Positions 57,601-64,000 of a stretch of DNA of 64,000 nucleotides are shown piece by piece. The stretch covers positions 2,960,563 to 3,024,562 of the forward strand of contig LR990048.1 of NCBI GenBank assembly GCA_905147135.1, in the 5' to 3' direction. Position numbers and translations under genes: made by a program. The notes below the pieces were generated by a model, which did no database searches, was not told the origin of the DNA, and saw only the letters and a program-made list of their open reading frames with translations. Every line of letters starts with the position of its first letter. The first letter of the stretch is position 1. This DNA comes from Blastobasis lacticolella. Its lineage: Eukaryota; Arthropoda; Insecta; Lepidoptera; Blastobasidae.

Positions 57601-60508
57601 CATGTTTATCTTTTTATCTTTCTAGATAAGAGTTGTCCGGGTGAGATCGCCTGTAGCGATAAGACCACCTTTGCTCACAATGTTTGAAAAGGGCTGTTAA
57701 TTTTTTTTTTAATTTTGAGTGCAATAAAGAGTGTATCAATTTCTCTATTTAAAGCAAACCCTGGCAGAAAGCTGGAATGGCCGCTCGTACGATGATAGCC
57801 ATAACAAAAGCCGTGAATCGTGACTATTGAGATACGAAAAGGCTGCAGCGGTTACAAATCGGAATAAAAAACGTAACATTCATATTATGTGGAAACGTTA
57901 AGATGTCTTCACGAACGCACAGAGTCCCAAACCAACTGGCAACACTTGAGTGGTGAACGGCACGAGAGAGAACGGTCAAGACGAACGATATTGACTAACT
58001 ATATAAATAATAATAATAAAAATCTTTATTTCCACAAAAATCACAATTTCAGTACAAGAAAAGAACATTACATTTTGTATTATCTGCGGTTCGAACACAG
58101 TGGAAAACAATGCAAAAAGATAGTAAAAAAAAAAATACAGAATAAAAACTACAACAAGAAAAAGAAAACATTGACAAGGACTTTTATACTAGTAATTTCA
58201 AGGAAAATTATTTAATACTTCTCGCTTTTTATTAAATAACATGTCTGTGTAGAGCCGTATTGAACACAGTGCGGTCACTTAGCAGACGAGCGCTGTGAGA
58301 ACGCATAGTAACGCTACTTTATTTATTTTATTTTATTTATTAGGAAGACCAACAGCTTTATAATACAATAGTTCTTCATATAAGAAATATAATGTAAATT
58401 ATCGGTCTCCACAGATAGGTATCAAAGTAACACAGATAATAACACAACAAAAAAATAAAGTGCGTACAGTGACTCAATTAACATAAAAATGGCAGATATC
58501 TGTCTATCTTTCTACAAGGACATAATCCATATCTACAAGATAAACTTTACATTTTTGCCAATTATAAACTCCGATATAATTTTAGAAAACGCTCATTGAT
58601 TATTAAAAAACTTGTTACTCAACAAACGCCTCGCTGATATTTAGACAAGTATTGTTTGTGAATACGTGTGTAAGTATCATTGGCACTATAGTGATTATAA
58701 TTAGAGCCCGGGGTACGCCTTGACCATGATCAGGATTCGCAGATTAGATAATTACAGTGAAGAATCTGCCTTCTGACCTCGGTGACCCTGTTAACATAAT
58801 AAGGTCTTCCTCAGTCGTTCACTCTTGACAGAGTGGTCGTGGTTTCATGACGATGCGTCTTCTCTGGATAACGCAGCCCCCGCGATGCGCCTCCACTTGT
58901 TGCGGTATTTTAACAGCTAGCTAACATAATTAGGTACCTATACCTTAAATTTCGTTTCCCCCTAACCAAGTATACAGATTCTCCAATATTTCCTAAACTA
59001 CTAGACCGACTTTAATGAAACAAATCTTAGAACCGCATCGAAACCGGTTCATCCGCTCAGGAGCTGCGATACCACAGACAGATAGACAGATAGACAGATC
59101 TACAGATACACACGTTAAACACCCCCTTTTTTGTCGGGGGTTATTAATGCGAAGTTACCTATACCTAACGCATATATTGTTGTAAGTTATAACTGTTATT
59201 TTTTTCCGTTTATTGAGGATCACTAATAATTTATACATTAGTACGTAATGTAGCATCACATTGATTATGACTAACAAACTTAGCTAAGTGTTAAATTACT
59301 TCAAAGTGACCACAGCATGCAAAAGATTTTGAGCCTATCTAAATTACGATTGAAGAATGAATGAAGAAGAATTGTGGAAGAGCTAGCTAGCTCCTGACAC
59401 AGACAATCGTCATTGATTACTAGGAGATCATATTCCCATCAGATATTGAAACATGGGTTAATGAAATAAAGATATTTAATTTTAATTATTTTAATAGCTA
59501 ATACCCGTTCCCGCGGGAGCACGGTTAAACTGAATTACGCCGATGAAGTAGCTTATAAATATTATTAAACTCATGGCTTCGCAGAATCGTTACATAGAAA
59601 ACTTTAGTATAGGTATACTTCAAACATTATCATCTTCACTATGTGGGGTCAAAAAGTCTCTCACTTCTTGGCTACACTTAATGGTTAAATTAGCCGATTA
59701 ATTAAACGGAAATATTGTTTAGCAATTATTTAATTTAGCTGAATTCTAAATTAATGAATTCTTATTATTCGTGATGCCTGGCATCCAACTAATATGGGCA
59801 TCGTGAGCCTTTTTTACGCGAAGGTGCAAGATGTGGAAAAATGAATGAAAATGAAAATGAAAATGAAAAGTTGTGGAAAGACTTTTTTTTTCACCATAAC
59901 ATGGGGTGATGGGGTTCTTCAAAGGCACCGCCATCTCTCCCCTTACATTATAGGTATATGTCCTGGACGACAGTGGCCACTTTCCATTCGATGGACCGTC
60001 TTACCGTGTGCCTCACTAGGCCATAAAAATAGTCCTACGAACGAAAATACCCCGAGTTTGCGGAGCTAATCTAACCTAAGCGATTTTAAACGACAATAAT
60101 AGTTTATTATAGTTTGCATAAAGTTTTTATTCGGTTATGATCGGTAGGCTTTGTGACAATGTATTGAAGGAGCTATGTACAATGTCGTTCGTGAGACGTT
60201 AATTTCAAAGTTCATCAATTTCGTGTTCCGTTCAATTAAATAATTGCTAAACAATAGCCGTTTAATTAAGCGGCTAATTCAACCATCCGGCGGCGATATA
60301 TGCATAAGTATATTATTAGTAAGTACATAAGCTATTATTAAAGATAGTCTCACCTTCTTAGCAATTCTGTGCCATTCGCCACTGGGTTGGCGTACACCGG
60401 GGCCCAGGACTTCCTCACGAGGTGGATGTCGCGCCGGGTGAGCCCTGACGCTGGGTCCTCGGCGTCAGGGTTCCCGCCCCACCATATGTAGCTCAGCCAG
60501 CCGCCCAT
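45565..60508 (-). CDS. glob1: Globin 1, three coding exons, 171 aa
   Basis: Haem-binding intracellular globin. Insect globin 1 proteins bind oxygen in tracheal and fat-body tissue (family knowledge). Exons in gene order: 60354-60508, 46368-46593, 45565-45699. All splice sites are GT-AG and the frame is continuous. Key residues are visible: Trp in VRKSWAPV (A helix), Phe of KDFF (CD1, residues 63-64), distal His84 in QFKAHVINL (E7) and proximal His116 in KLGESHGRR (F8). Intron 1 splits an Arg codon after base 2 (position B12.2) and intron 2 is phase 0 in the G helix (about G7.0), the two ancestral globin intron positions. The N-terminus MGGWLS fits the N-myristoylation pattern MGxxxS. The gene is complete and intact, and converges on gw. 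Confidence 0.96.
45752..46092 (+). mobile_element. SINE family A, near full length, in glob1 intron 2
   Basis: Starts with a decayed tRNA-like head, then ACCAATGACTCTTTTCTGAG, TAACCATGATTAAATCTGG, GGTCACGGAGGTCAGACGGC and ACACAACCGGGCGGGACATT, and ends in a GATGACGATGATCATGAC tail. It is antisense to glob1. Confidence 0.85.
46164..46337 (-). mobile_element. SINE family A, 5' half, in glob1 intron 2
   Basis: The minus strand starts AGCATCGGTGGCCTTGTGG and runs through CTCGTAAGCGAAGGGTCC and ATGACTCTTTTCTGAGTTTG to the ACGGTAAGGGAAAATATCG body. It lies 30 bases downstream of the exon 2 donor and is inverted relative to the copy at 45752. Confidence 0.85.
46368..46593 (-). CDS. glob1: glob1 coding exon 2, helices C to F
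   Basis: 226 nt, phase 2 in and 0 out. It encodes LYTTFPETKDFFIMV, then the E helix with distal His (NPQFKAHVINLMTSLNLAV) and the F helix with proximal His (AAMMTKLGESHGRRRIKERHFG). The donor is GTAAGT. Confidence 0.96.
46772..46895 (+). mobile_element. SINE family A, head fragment
   Basis: Carries GGGCGGTTAGTGTATCCC, the CTCGTAAGCGAGAGGTACTG segment and GTACCAATGACTCTTTTCTG. The B box is disturbed by an insertion. Lies in glob1 intron 1, 0.2 kb from exon 2. Confidence 0.7.
47430..47625 (+). pseudogene. RTE-type reverse-transcriptase C-terminal fossil
   Basis: One frame reads RCLNLSVSRNRSRKRLDG, then MRARARGLPRKRDWAKRRRN and SRKVDSDTG. This corresponds to the RCLNxxVxGKRSRGRPKKxWMD...DMRxxGLTxxxAxDRxxWRRxxRKADP tail of an RTE-like element. 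A sister fragment is at 57220-57400. Confidence 0.65.
47640..48215 (+). pseudogene. Second retrotransposon ORF fossil (SAGRxSRHxxIND type)
   Basis: Frames join across small shifts to give HPYWCPCGA, then VDSLGRNGLPCSRSAGRISR, DDGKRPDGMTLIAWKRERAL, VWDTICEDT, and after a break GAAVSAGEDLKRRKY, ETLGPWG-like and AIQRGSAHSF. This order (zinc knuckle, GLSCxKSAGRxSRH, RxDGKRPDGMTLxPW, VWDxTCVDT, GPWG, IQRGNAAS) is a conserved C-terminal domain of a retrotransposon family in arthropods. At least two frameshifts make it non-functional. Confidence 0.65.
48535..48712. repeat. Degenerate tandem repeat with ATTCTACACAAT words
   Basis: Three diverged units contain ATTCGCAATTCTACACAATA, ATTCGCGATTCTACACAATA and ATTCGCTATTCCACATAATC. 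No coding content. Function unknown. Confidence 0.5.
49363..49712 (-). mobile_element. SINE family A, near full length
   Basis: The best complete copy. The minus strand begins AGCATCGGTGGCCGAGTGGT (A box) and GTACCGGGTTTGAATCCCAC (B box). It then runs through the ACGGTGAGAG and CCATGATCCA-type segments to GAGAGCACAACCGGGACATT and AACGCCAA. It defines the family used for the other copies. Confidence 0.88.
49963..50046 (-). mobile_element. SINE family B, 3' fragment
   Basis: The minus strand carries AGTATATCAGTTATCTAGCA, CCCATAATACAAGCTTTGCT and TTGGGGCTAGTAGGC, matching the 3' halves of the copies at 24340 and 53738. A T run borders it. Confidence 0.65.
50815..51055 (+). repeat. LINE C-terminus and 3' tail, copy with preceding CTCCATGGGGTGG block
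   Basis: GTGCTCCATGGGGTGGGGAT leads into GGGCAACGCATTGGCGAC, TATAGGCAGTGGTGACCAC, and the GGTGGCCCGCTTGCCTGTTT tail. It overlaps the element described at 40455. Its first 90 bp recur at 62130-62225. Confidence 0.6.
51095..51270 (+). repeat. Interspersed repeat D, longest copy
   Basis: Runs from GACCGCCATCTCATCTGG through CGATGCGGTCGAAGATGG, CTAGGAACAGCCTATTCACT, AGGCAACGCGTTCCTTTCCT and the TCGTTCGCATTATGAA end. The open frame at 51128-51310 is not a gene. Confidence 0.6.
51915..52850 (+). pseudogene. RTE-like reverse transcriptase fossil, interrupted by an insertion
   Basis: The fragments are in RT order but in different frames: ITTSIYKGKGSVHECGNYRV (motif 1), then after a break of about 220 bp MKLFERMTDQRLRQECYLSE, FLDLQRAFDRVPRE (motif A, with catalytic Asp), FPLTVGVHQGSVLSPYLF (motif B) and YANDIALVSKPRRDFEN (motif C). 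The catalytic YADD is mutated to YAND, and stops and frameshifts are frequent. The break at about 52064-52290 looks like a later insertion of an unrelated repeat. Confidence 0.8.
53738..54010 (+). mobile_element. SINE family B, full-length copy
   Basis: Head with GAGTGGTTCAGTTGGATAAC and a B-box region AGTTCGATTCACGACC, body TTTAATTTCTGTCAAGAGTC, TGGGTGTAATGTGTATAATA and ACACAAAATTTGCTTTTTTT, end GGCTAGATGGCGTTATGTGA. It has a short internal expansion in the head compared with 24340. Confidence 0.8.
54258..54535 (-). mobile_element. SINE family A
   Basis: Minus-strand copy lacking the first half of the tRNA-like head. The body is well preserved from TACCAATGACTCTTTTCTGA to GAGAGCACAACCGTGACATT and AACGCCAA. 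Confidence 0.8.
55018..55205 (+). mobile_element. SINE family A, 3' half
   Basis: 5'-truncated copy starting at ATCGTGATGAGGCAAC and ending in GAGAGCACAACCGGGATTTT and GATGCCAAGATGATTA. Confidence 0.75.
56315..56455 (-). mobile_element. SINE family A, 3' part
   Basis: Carries the TTGGCGTTAATGTCCCGGTT end and the GCGACTGCCGTCTGACCTCC segment. It abuts a LINE tail at 56455-56510. Confidence 0.7.
56890..57187 (+). mobile_element. SINE family A, near full length
   Basis: A good tRNA-like head: AATCGGTGGCTGAGTGGTAA (A box) and GTACCGGGTTCGAATCCTAC (B box). It has a full body with an internal deletion of about 50 bp after GCGTCACGG. Confidence 0.85.
57220..57400 (+). pseudogene. RTE-type reverse-transcriptase C-terminal fossil
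   Basis: KRCLNVPVSGK and a shifted RETQEVMDVKSDARAN-like segment correspond to the same RT tail as 47430-47625. A 3' tail with GAGATCGCCTGTAGCGATAA and GACCACCTTTGC follows at about 57630-57680. Frameshifted and dead. Confidence 0.55.
57889..58450. repeat. A/T-rich retroposon ends
   Basis: Two TAATAATAATAATAAAAATC- or TTTATTTATTTTATTTTATT-type tracts (about 58005 and 58318) are followed by sequences typical of minus-strand retroposon 3' ends. The lysine-rich open frame at 57889-58215 results from A-rich composition and is not a gene. Confidence 0.4.
58701..58797 (-). mobile_element. SINE family A, internal fragment
   Basis: Matches the GGGTACGCCTTGACCATGAT to CTGACCTCGGTGACCCTGTT segment of the family, with both ends lost. 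Confidence 0.65.
59940..60040 (+). repeat. LINE 3' tail fragment
   Basis: GACAGTGGCCACTTTCCATT, GATGGACCGTCTTACCGTG and CCATAAAAAT are related to 63015-63080. It lies within 0.35 kb of glob1 exon 1. Confidence 0.5.
60354..60508 (-). CDS. glob1: glob1 coding exon 1
   Basis: 155 nt from the ATG, ending in phase 2 with donor GTGAGA. It encodes MGGWLSYIWWGG, a 10-residue linker, then the A and B helices (RRDIHLVRKSWAPVYANPVA). The exon continues 6 nt upstream to a TTTCGCAG acceptor at 60515-60516, so at least one 5' non-coding exon lies at higher coordinates and was not located. Confidence 0.95.
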
Positions 60509-60515
60509 AGCCGCC

Positions 60516-62125
60516 TGCGAAAAAAAACAAAGATTGTAAGAAAAAACTCAAAATAGCGGTACCATTTCGATGTCGTGTAATGTCATGCCAGTCAATAAAC
60601 TCAAAAAGTACTGGACCGATTGTAACTGGGCTAGTTTACAGTGACAATTAGTTCAAAGTGACAATTAGGTATAATATTCTTTTTACACGTCCTGCTCGGC
60701 AATGGCCAATTATGTTTCATGGAATGTCACCGTACAGCATGACCCTGATACCCGCAGGGAGATAATATTGTATGAATCTCCCAAGAGAATAAAGTGATCT
60801 GAATTAGGAAAGAGACCTTATTCGAAAATCGCACCATTTTATCTTTTTTATGTACAAAAGAAAGGAAAAACAATACGACGCGATTGCAAAAACTGTACTA
60901 AGACTATGCAGTATAGTCTAATTGTGCAAGTGGAAAAAGTTTGAAACAAAAAAATTGTTTTGTGATATTATTTATAATTTTCAGTTCCAAATTATATTTT
61001 TACATTGACACGAAAATGTCGTGAAGCAATACTGATTTAACTCAGTTTGCAAAACGCTAATTTTTTCATAGATGGTGGGAAAAGTGGAGTAACTATTCAC
61101 CTCTGGGATAAAGCTATCTAAGCCTTGGTCGACTTGATGAACCCCTCGCTTCACTCAGGACTCAATAACTCTCTCGATTAGCTCTGGATTAAGTTTTAAC
61201 TGTTCAGTTGGCTACGCTCAGGATTCAATATTCCGCTCATGACGAAACACACTGCTTTATTCCCTCGGTGTATAATCTACTATTAGGTACCTAGTCGCTA
61301 TAGAGAGCGCTCAAAAAAGTCGCACTCTTTAGCTTAATCCCATTTTTCATTTCATACCCATGCCATTCAAATTACAGTTACGGCAGACTGTATATTTTTC
61401 TGTACGTGATACAATACGCGACCCATGTCATTTAGAATAGAGTGATGTGATGTGTTCATAAACCTCGATATGGGTTCATAAAGCTCGATATCCAATTACT
61501 TTTCGACTTCGTGTTTGCTTAACTGTAACTTATTTTTATTTAAATTATAATAAAACTTTTAATAAAATTATAATATTTCCCATACTTGTAAAGTATAAAA
61601 GGATCTTCCCGCGATTACCCTTACAATTGCCCCAGCTAAAAGAAACTCTACTAAATATACGACTCCGCTACTATACCTTCTGCTTCGATCTAGCTCTCTT
61701 CAGAACAATAACAGCCGTCAGCAACAGAAAAACCGAAGACAGGTAGTAAAGTAACATTATTGCACTCCCACCTACCACTACTACCTAGCTTAAACTGTCA
61801 GACATATTTAACATTGCCGTGGACACTCCAGTTGTGGATTTAATAAACACTAGCATGCTATCTGGCTAAACAAAGTCACAAGATAATTACTAAGACATAC
61901 AACTGACATGCTTGACGGTTTTCTTTTGGTAAATAGATGGAGCGGCATGTGGGCGATTCGACGAGCTATGACAATAATTTGCACGTGATATTTATGTTGA
62001 GATAGCAAGCGTGAGTATTTTCTTATTTGTTTCGTTTTAAACAGTCGGGTGGTGTCCGAGCGTGTGGTGTGGCGTTTTTATAGTTGGTCGTTGGGCCCTT
62101 ACAACAAAAGGTATTACTTTAAATA
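60516..62125. other. Upstream region of glob1, no exon or promoter assigned
   Basis: The glob1 5' non-coding exon and promoter should lie here or beyond. A minus-strand donor-like AGAAG/GTATAG at about 61679 is one possibility, but there is no supporting evidence. A two-unit GGTTCATAAACCTCGATATG-like repeat sits at 61455-61490. Confidence 0.35.
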
Positions 62126-62129
62126 TAAT

Positions 62130-62235
62130 TGTGTTGCTGCCGGTGAGTAAGCCAGTGCTCTATGGGGTGGAGATCTGGGGAACCGTGGCCTGGGCAGTGA
62201 GGATTATGAGGAAAATGGGCAGATCGCGGAGATGT
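62130..62235 (+). repeat. LINE C-terminal fragment
   Basis: TGCTGCCGGTGAGTAAGCC, CAGTGCTCTATGGGGTGGAG and GGGGAACCGTGGCCTGGGCA match 50818-50905. Confidence 0.5.
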
Positions 62236-62999
62236 CCACAGCGTAGCTACCTATCGCAGTAATACTCTTAGTAGTGTCATAACCCATCTAAACGCTTCTA
62301 AAGTTACAAAAACCTAAGTTAAAATTTATTAAATCTACAGTATACAAGTGTTCGTGGAAAGATTTGAAAATAAGCTTTCTGTCATTAGCTTAGAATTGAA
62401 AATTAAATAAGCATTCGGGAGAAAACGCGGTGCAAGCGGAATCCGCACAGCCGTTTACAAAAACGCGGAGATGTCGGCGGATATCAATGCACACCGGATA
62501 GTTCGGGCTCGTATAAAATATAAATTCGTATAAATATCTATGAGATAGTACCGACGATAGGGTATATTTCATCCACACCGTCTAGTATGGGAATCGCTAG
62601 CCTTCTTACAGCGCACGTGCAAGATGTGGCATGAGCACCCTACCGAAGTGCTTCGGACTATGAACGATAATATGGGGTTTCCTTTGAACTATGACATGGG
62701 GTTCGTTAACCTTTTCAACGCCAAAGTCACATATATGTGACATCTCATTTCCGTACCCATGACTCCAAAGACTGATATACCTATCAGACAAGAAAATAAG
62801 TTAAAACCGTTATTTTAATTGCACACACGAACATTAACACTGAGCTTATTATCTAATCTATCGATATGTATTATGTTCACAACACTACCTAAACCACATC
62901 TTTTTGGGCAGTGGCGTAAAAATCGTAAAAATCCGTGGCGTGGAAAGGGTTAAAACGCATGTCATGAAGGGACCTCAAACGCTGGCACCGCATCGGCTC

Positions 63000-63085
63000 C
63001 CCTTAGGTTGATAATTTCCTGTGCAACGGTAGCCGCTTTCCATCAGGTGGACCATCCGTCCTACCCAGGAAATAAAAAAGAATAT
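63000..63085 (+). repeat. LINE 3' tail fragment
   Basis: GTAGCCGCTTTCCATCAGG, TGGACCATCCGTCCTACC and an AAATAAAAAA end. Followed at once by a SINE family A fragment. Confidence 0.5.
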
Positions 63086-63101
63086 ACTGTTTGTTTTGTT
63101 A

Positions 63102-63231
63102 CCCAGGTGCCAGGTTCTGTTCATAGGGTCACTGACGTCAGACGGCAGTCGCGCTACTGTAATTGCCTGATCTTCTAAATCATGGTCTTTGCACGCGAGA
63201 CCACAACCGGGTTTTGGCGCCAAGATGACGG
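63102..63231 (+). mobile_element. SINE family A, 3' fragment
   Basis: Contains GGGTCACTGACGTCAGACGG, TGTAATTGCCTGATCTTCTA and GAGACCACAACCGGGTTTTG, with GCGCCAAGATGACG at the end. Confidence 0.7.
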
Positions 63232-63351
63232 GCTCTTATGGCTTTAAATCTATGTATCGAAACAGCAGTCAGAAAACAACATAGAGCTCGATGTTAGCGT
63301 CTACGCAATTAAAGTACCCGTGTAAAATAATCAAGTCAACTCTTCATGTAT

Positions 63352-63923
63352 ATGATAAGTAGTGTCCGACCGAAGGTCAATTTCTGGCCGAAGCCGAAGC
63401 CAAGTAGAAGGTTTAAAAGCTTTAAGGAATTCAGGATGAAAGTTCGGGATTCGCTACAAGCCACAATTAATAATATAAATCAATCTTCATCATCATCATA
63501 TCAGCCGAAAGACGCCCACTGGTGAGCATACGTCTCTTCCAGAGATCTCCACAAAGGCCGGTCCTGTGCCTTCCGTATCCAGCTGGTACCGGCGATCTTT
63601 ACCAGGTTGTCGGTCCACCTTGCGGATTTTATCAATGTAAAATGTTAATATTCAAGGTTTATATTGACTGTATAATAAAGAAAGGTAGTTTAAATTAAGG
63701 TTGATTTAGAGATGATAAAAAAATTACCTTGTAATATTTGTCAAAAGAATAACATTTCGAAATATTTGAATTATGACATTATTTTATGAAATGATGACAT
63801 TTGCTAGGAACCTTCGGCGACCCGAAGGTAGCCGAACTCAGTCGAAGCAAATGATTTCGCTGAAGGTGGTTTGTTGGCCGAAGGTGGCCGAAGCCGGAGC
63901 TTCGGTCGAACACTAATGATAAG
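63352..63923. mobile_element. hAT-type non-autonomous element with perfect 8-bp target duplication
   Basis: The element spans 63360-63915 (556 bp). It begins TAGTGTCCGACCGAAG and ends CTTCGGTCGAACACTA, inverted with one mismatch in 16. ATGATAAG flanks it exactly on both sides (63352-63359 and 63916-63923). Subterminal zones carry repeated GCCGAAG/CTTCGGC words. No transposase is encoded. The interior holds a reverse-transcriptase tail at 63488-63630. The end sequence differs from the hAT family at 2.7 and 38.3 kb. Confidence 0.9.
63488..63630 (-). pseudogene. Non-LTR reverse-transcriptase C-terminus inside the hAT element
   Basis: The minus strand reads RWTDNLVKIAGTSWIRKAQD, then RPLWRSLEETYAHQWASFG and a stop, followed by ATGATGATGATGA. 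This is the terminal RWTDDLxKxAGxxWMRxAQDRxxWRxLxEAYxQQW segment and 3' end of a LINE family. Confidence 0.65.
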
Positions 63924-64000
63924 TAACACCACAATACAGAGAATATTCAAGATACGAAATGTCTTGAAAGGGTGACATGTTTTACGCGGTAGGCGACTCG

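Larger units (their letters stand above)
46594..60353 (-). other. glob1: glob1 intron 1 (13.8 kb)
   Basis: Bounded by the donor at 60353 and the acceptor at 46594-46595. It contains at least seven SINE family A pieces, two SINE family B pieces, three non-LTR retrotransposon coding fossils and several LINE tails. No additional globin exon or other gene was recognised inside. Confidence 0.85.

Noticed and set aside
57889..58215. Lys/Asn-rich 108-codon frame
   Set aside because: Composition-driven frame across an A-rich retroposon end.
1..64000. CRISPR arrays, bacterial operons, rRNA genes or phage-like modules
   Set aside because: No regularly spaced identical repeats with unique spacers, no operon-like gene packing and no rRNA-like segments. 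The window is eukaryotic.

Overview
The window is nuclear DNA from an insect, most likely a moth or butterfly. It is AT-rich intergenic and intronic DNA holding compact GC-rich exons with canonical GT-AG splice sites. There are many fossils of non-LTR retrotransposons, tRNA-derived SINEs and short inverted-repeat transposons, and no bacterial-type gene layout. The Lepidoptera assignment is inference from the repeat types, the many TAGGTACCTA-like words and the globin sequence.

Layout. 1-9.1 kb: repeat-rich flank with a degenerate tandem array, an RNase H fossil of a non-LTR element, a non-autonomous hAT transposon with a perfect 8-bp target duplication, and a CpG-rich patch near 8 kb that may be the gawky promoter. 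9.1-27.1 kb: 16 coding exons (+ strand) of gawky (gw; GW182/TNRC6), the Argonaute-binding scaffold of miRNA silencing. They join in frame to 1,282 codons plus a stop. 27.1-35.0 kb: a long interval without genes, SINEs or LINE fossils that I recognise, probably a very long gw 3' UTR, containing several GC-rich tandem-repeat islands. 35-45.4 kb: repeat-dense intergenic DNA with a second copy of the hAT element, several MITEs and an exact 95-bp copy of a piece of the gw 3' region. 45.56-60.51 kb (- strand): three coding exons of globin 1 (glob1, 171 aa), with introns at the two classical globin positions and a 13.8-kb first intron full of SINEs and LINE fossils. 60.5-64 kb: more repeats, ending in another hAT-type element with a perfect 8-bp duplication.

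gw and glob1 are convergent (tail to tail) and functionally unrelated. The items most worth following up are the sense-strand G-quadruplex-like islands downstream of gw, the 95-bp exact duplication, the two hAT families that both contain reverse-transcriptase tails, and the inverted SINE pair that makes up most of glob1 intron 2.
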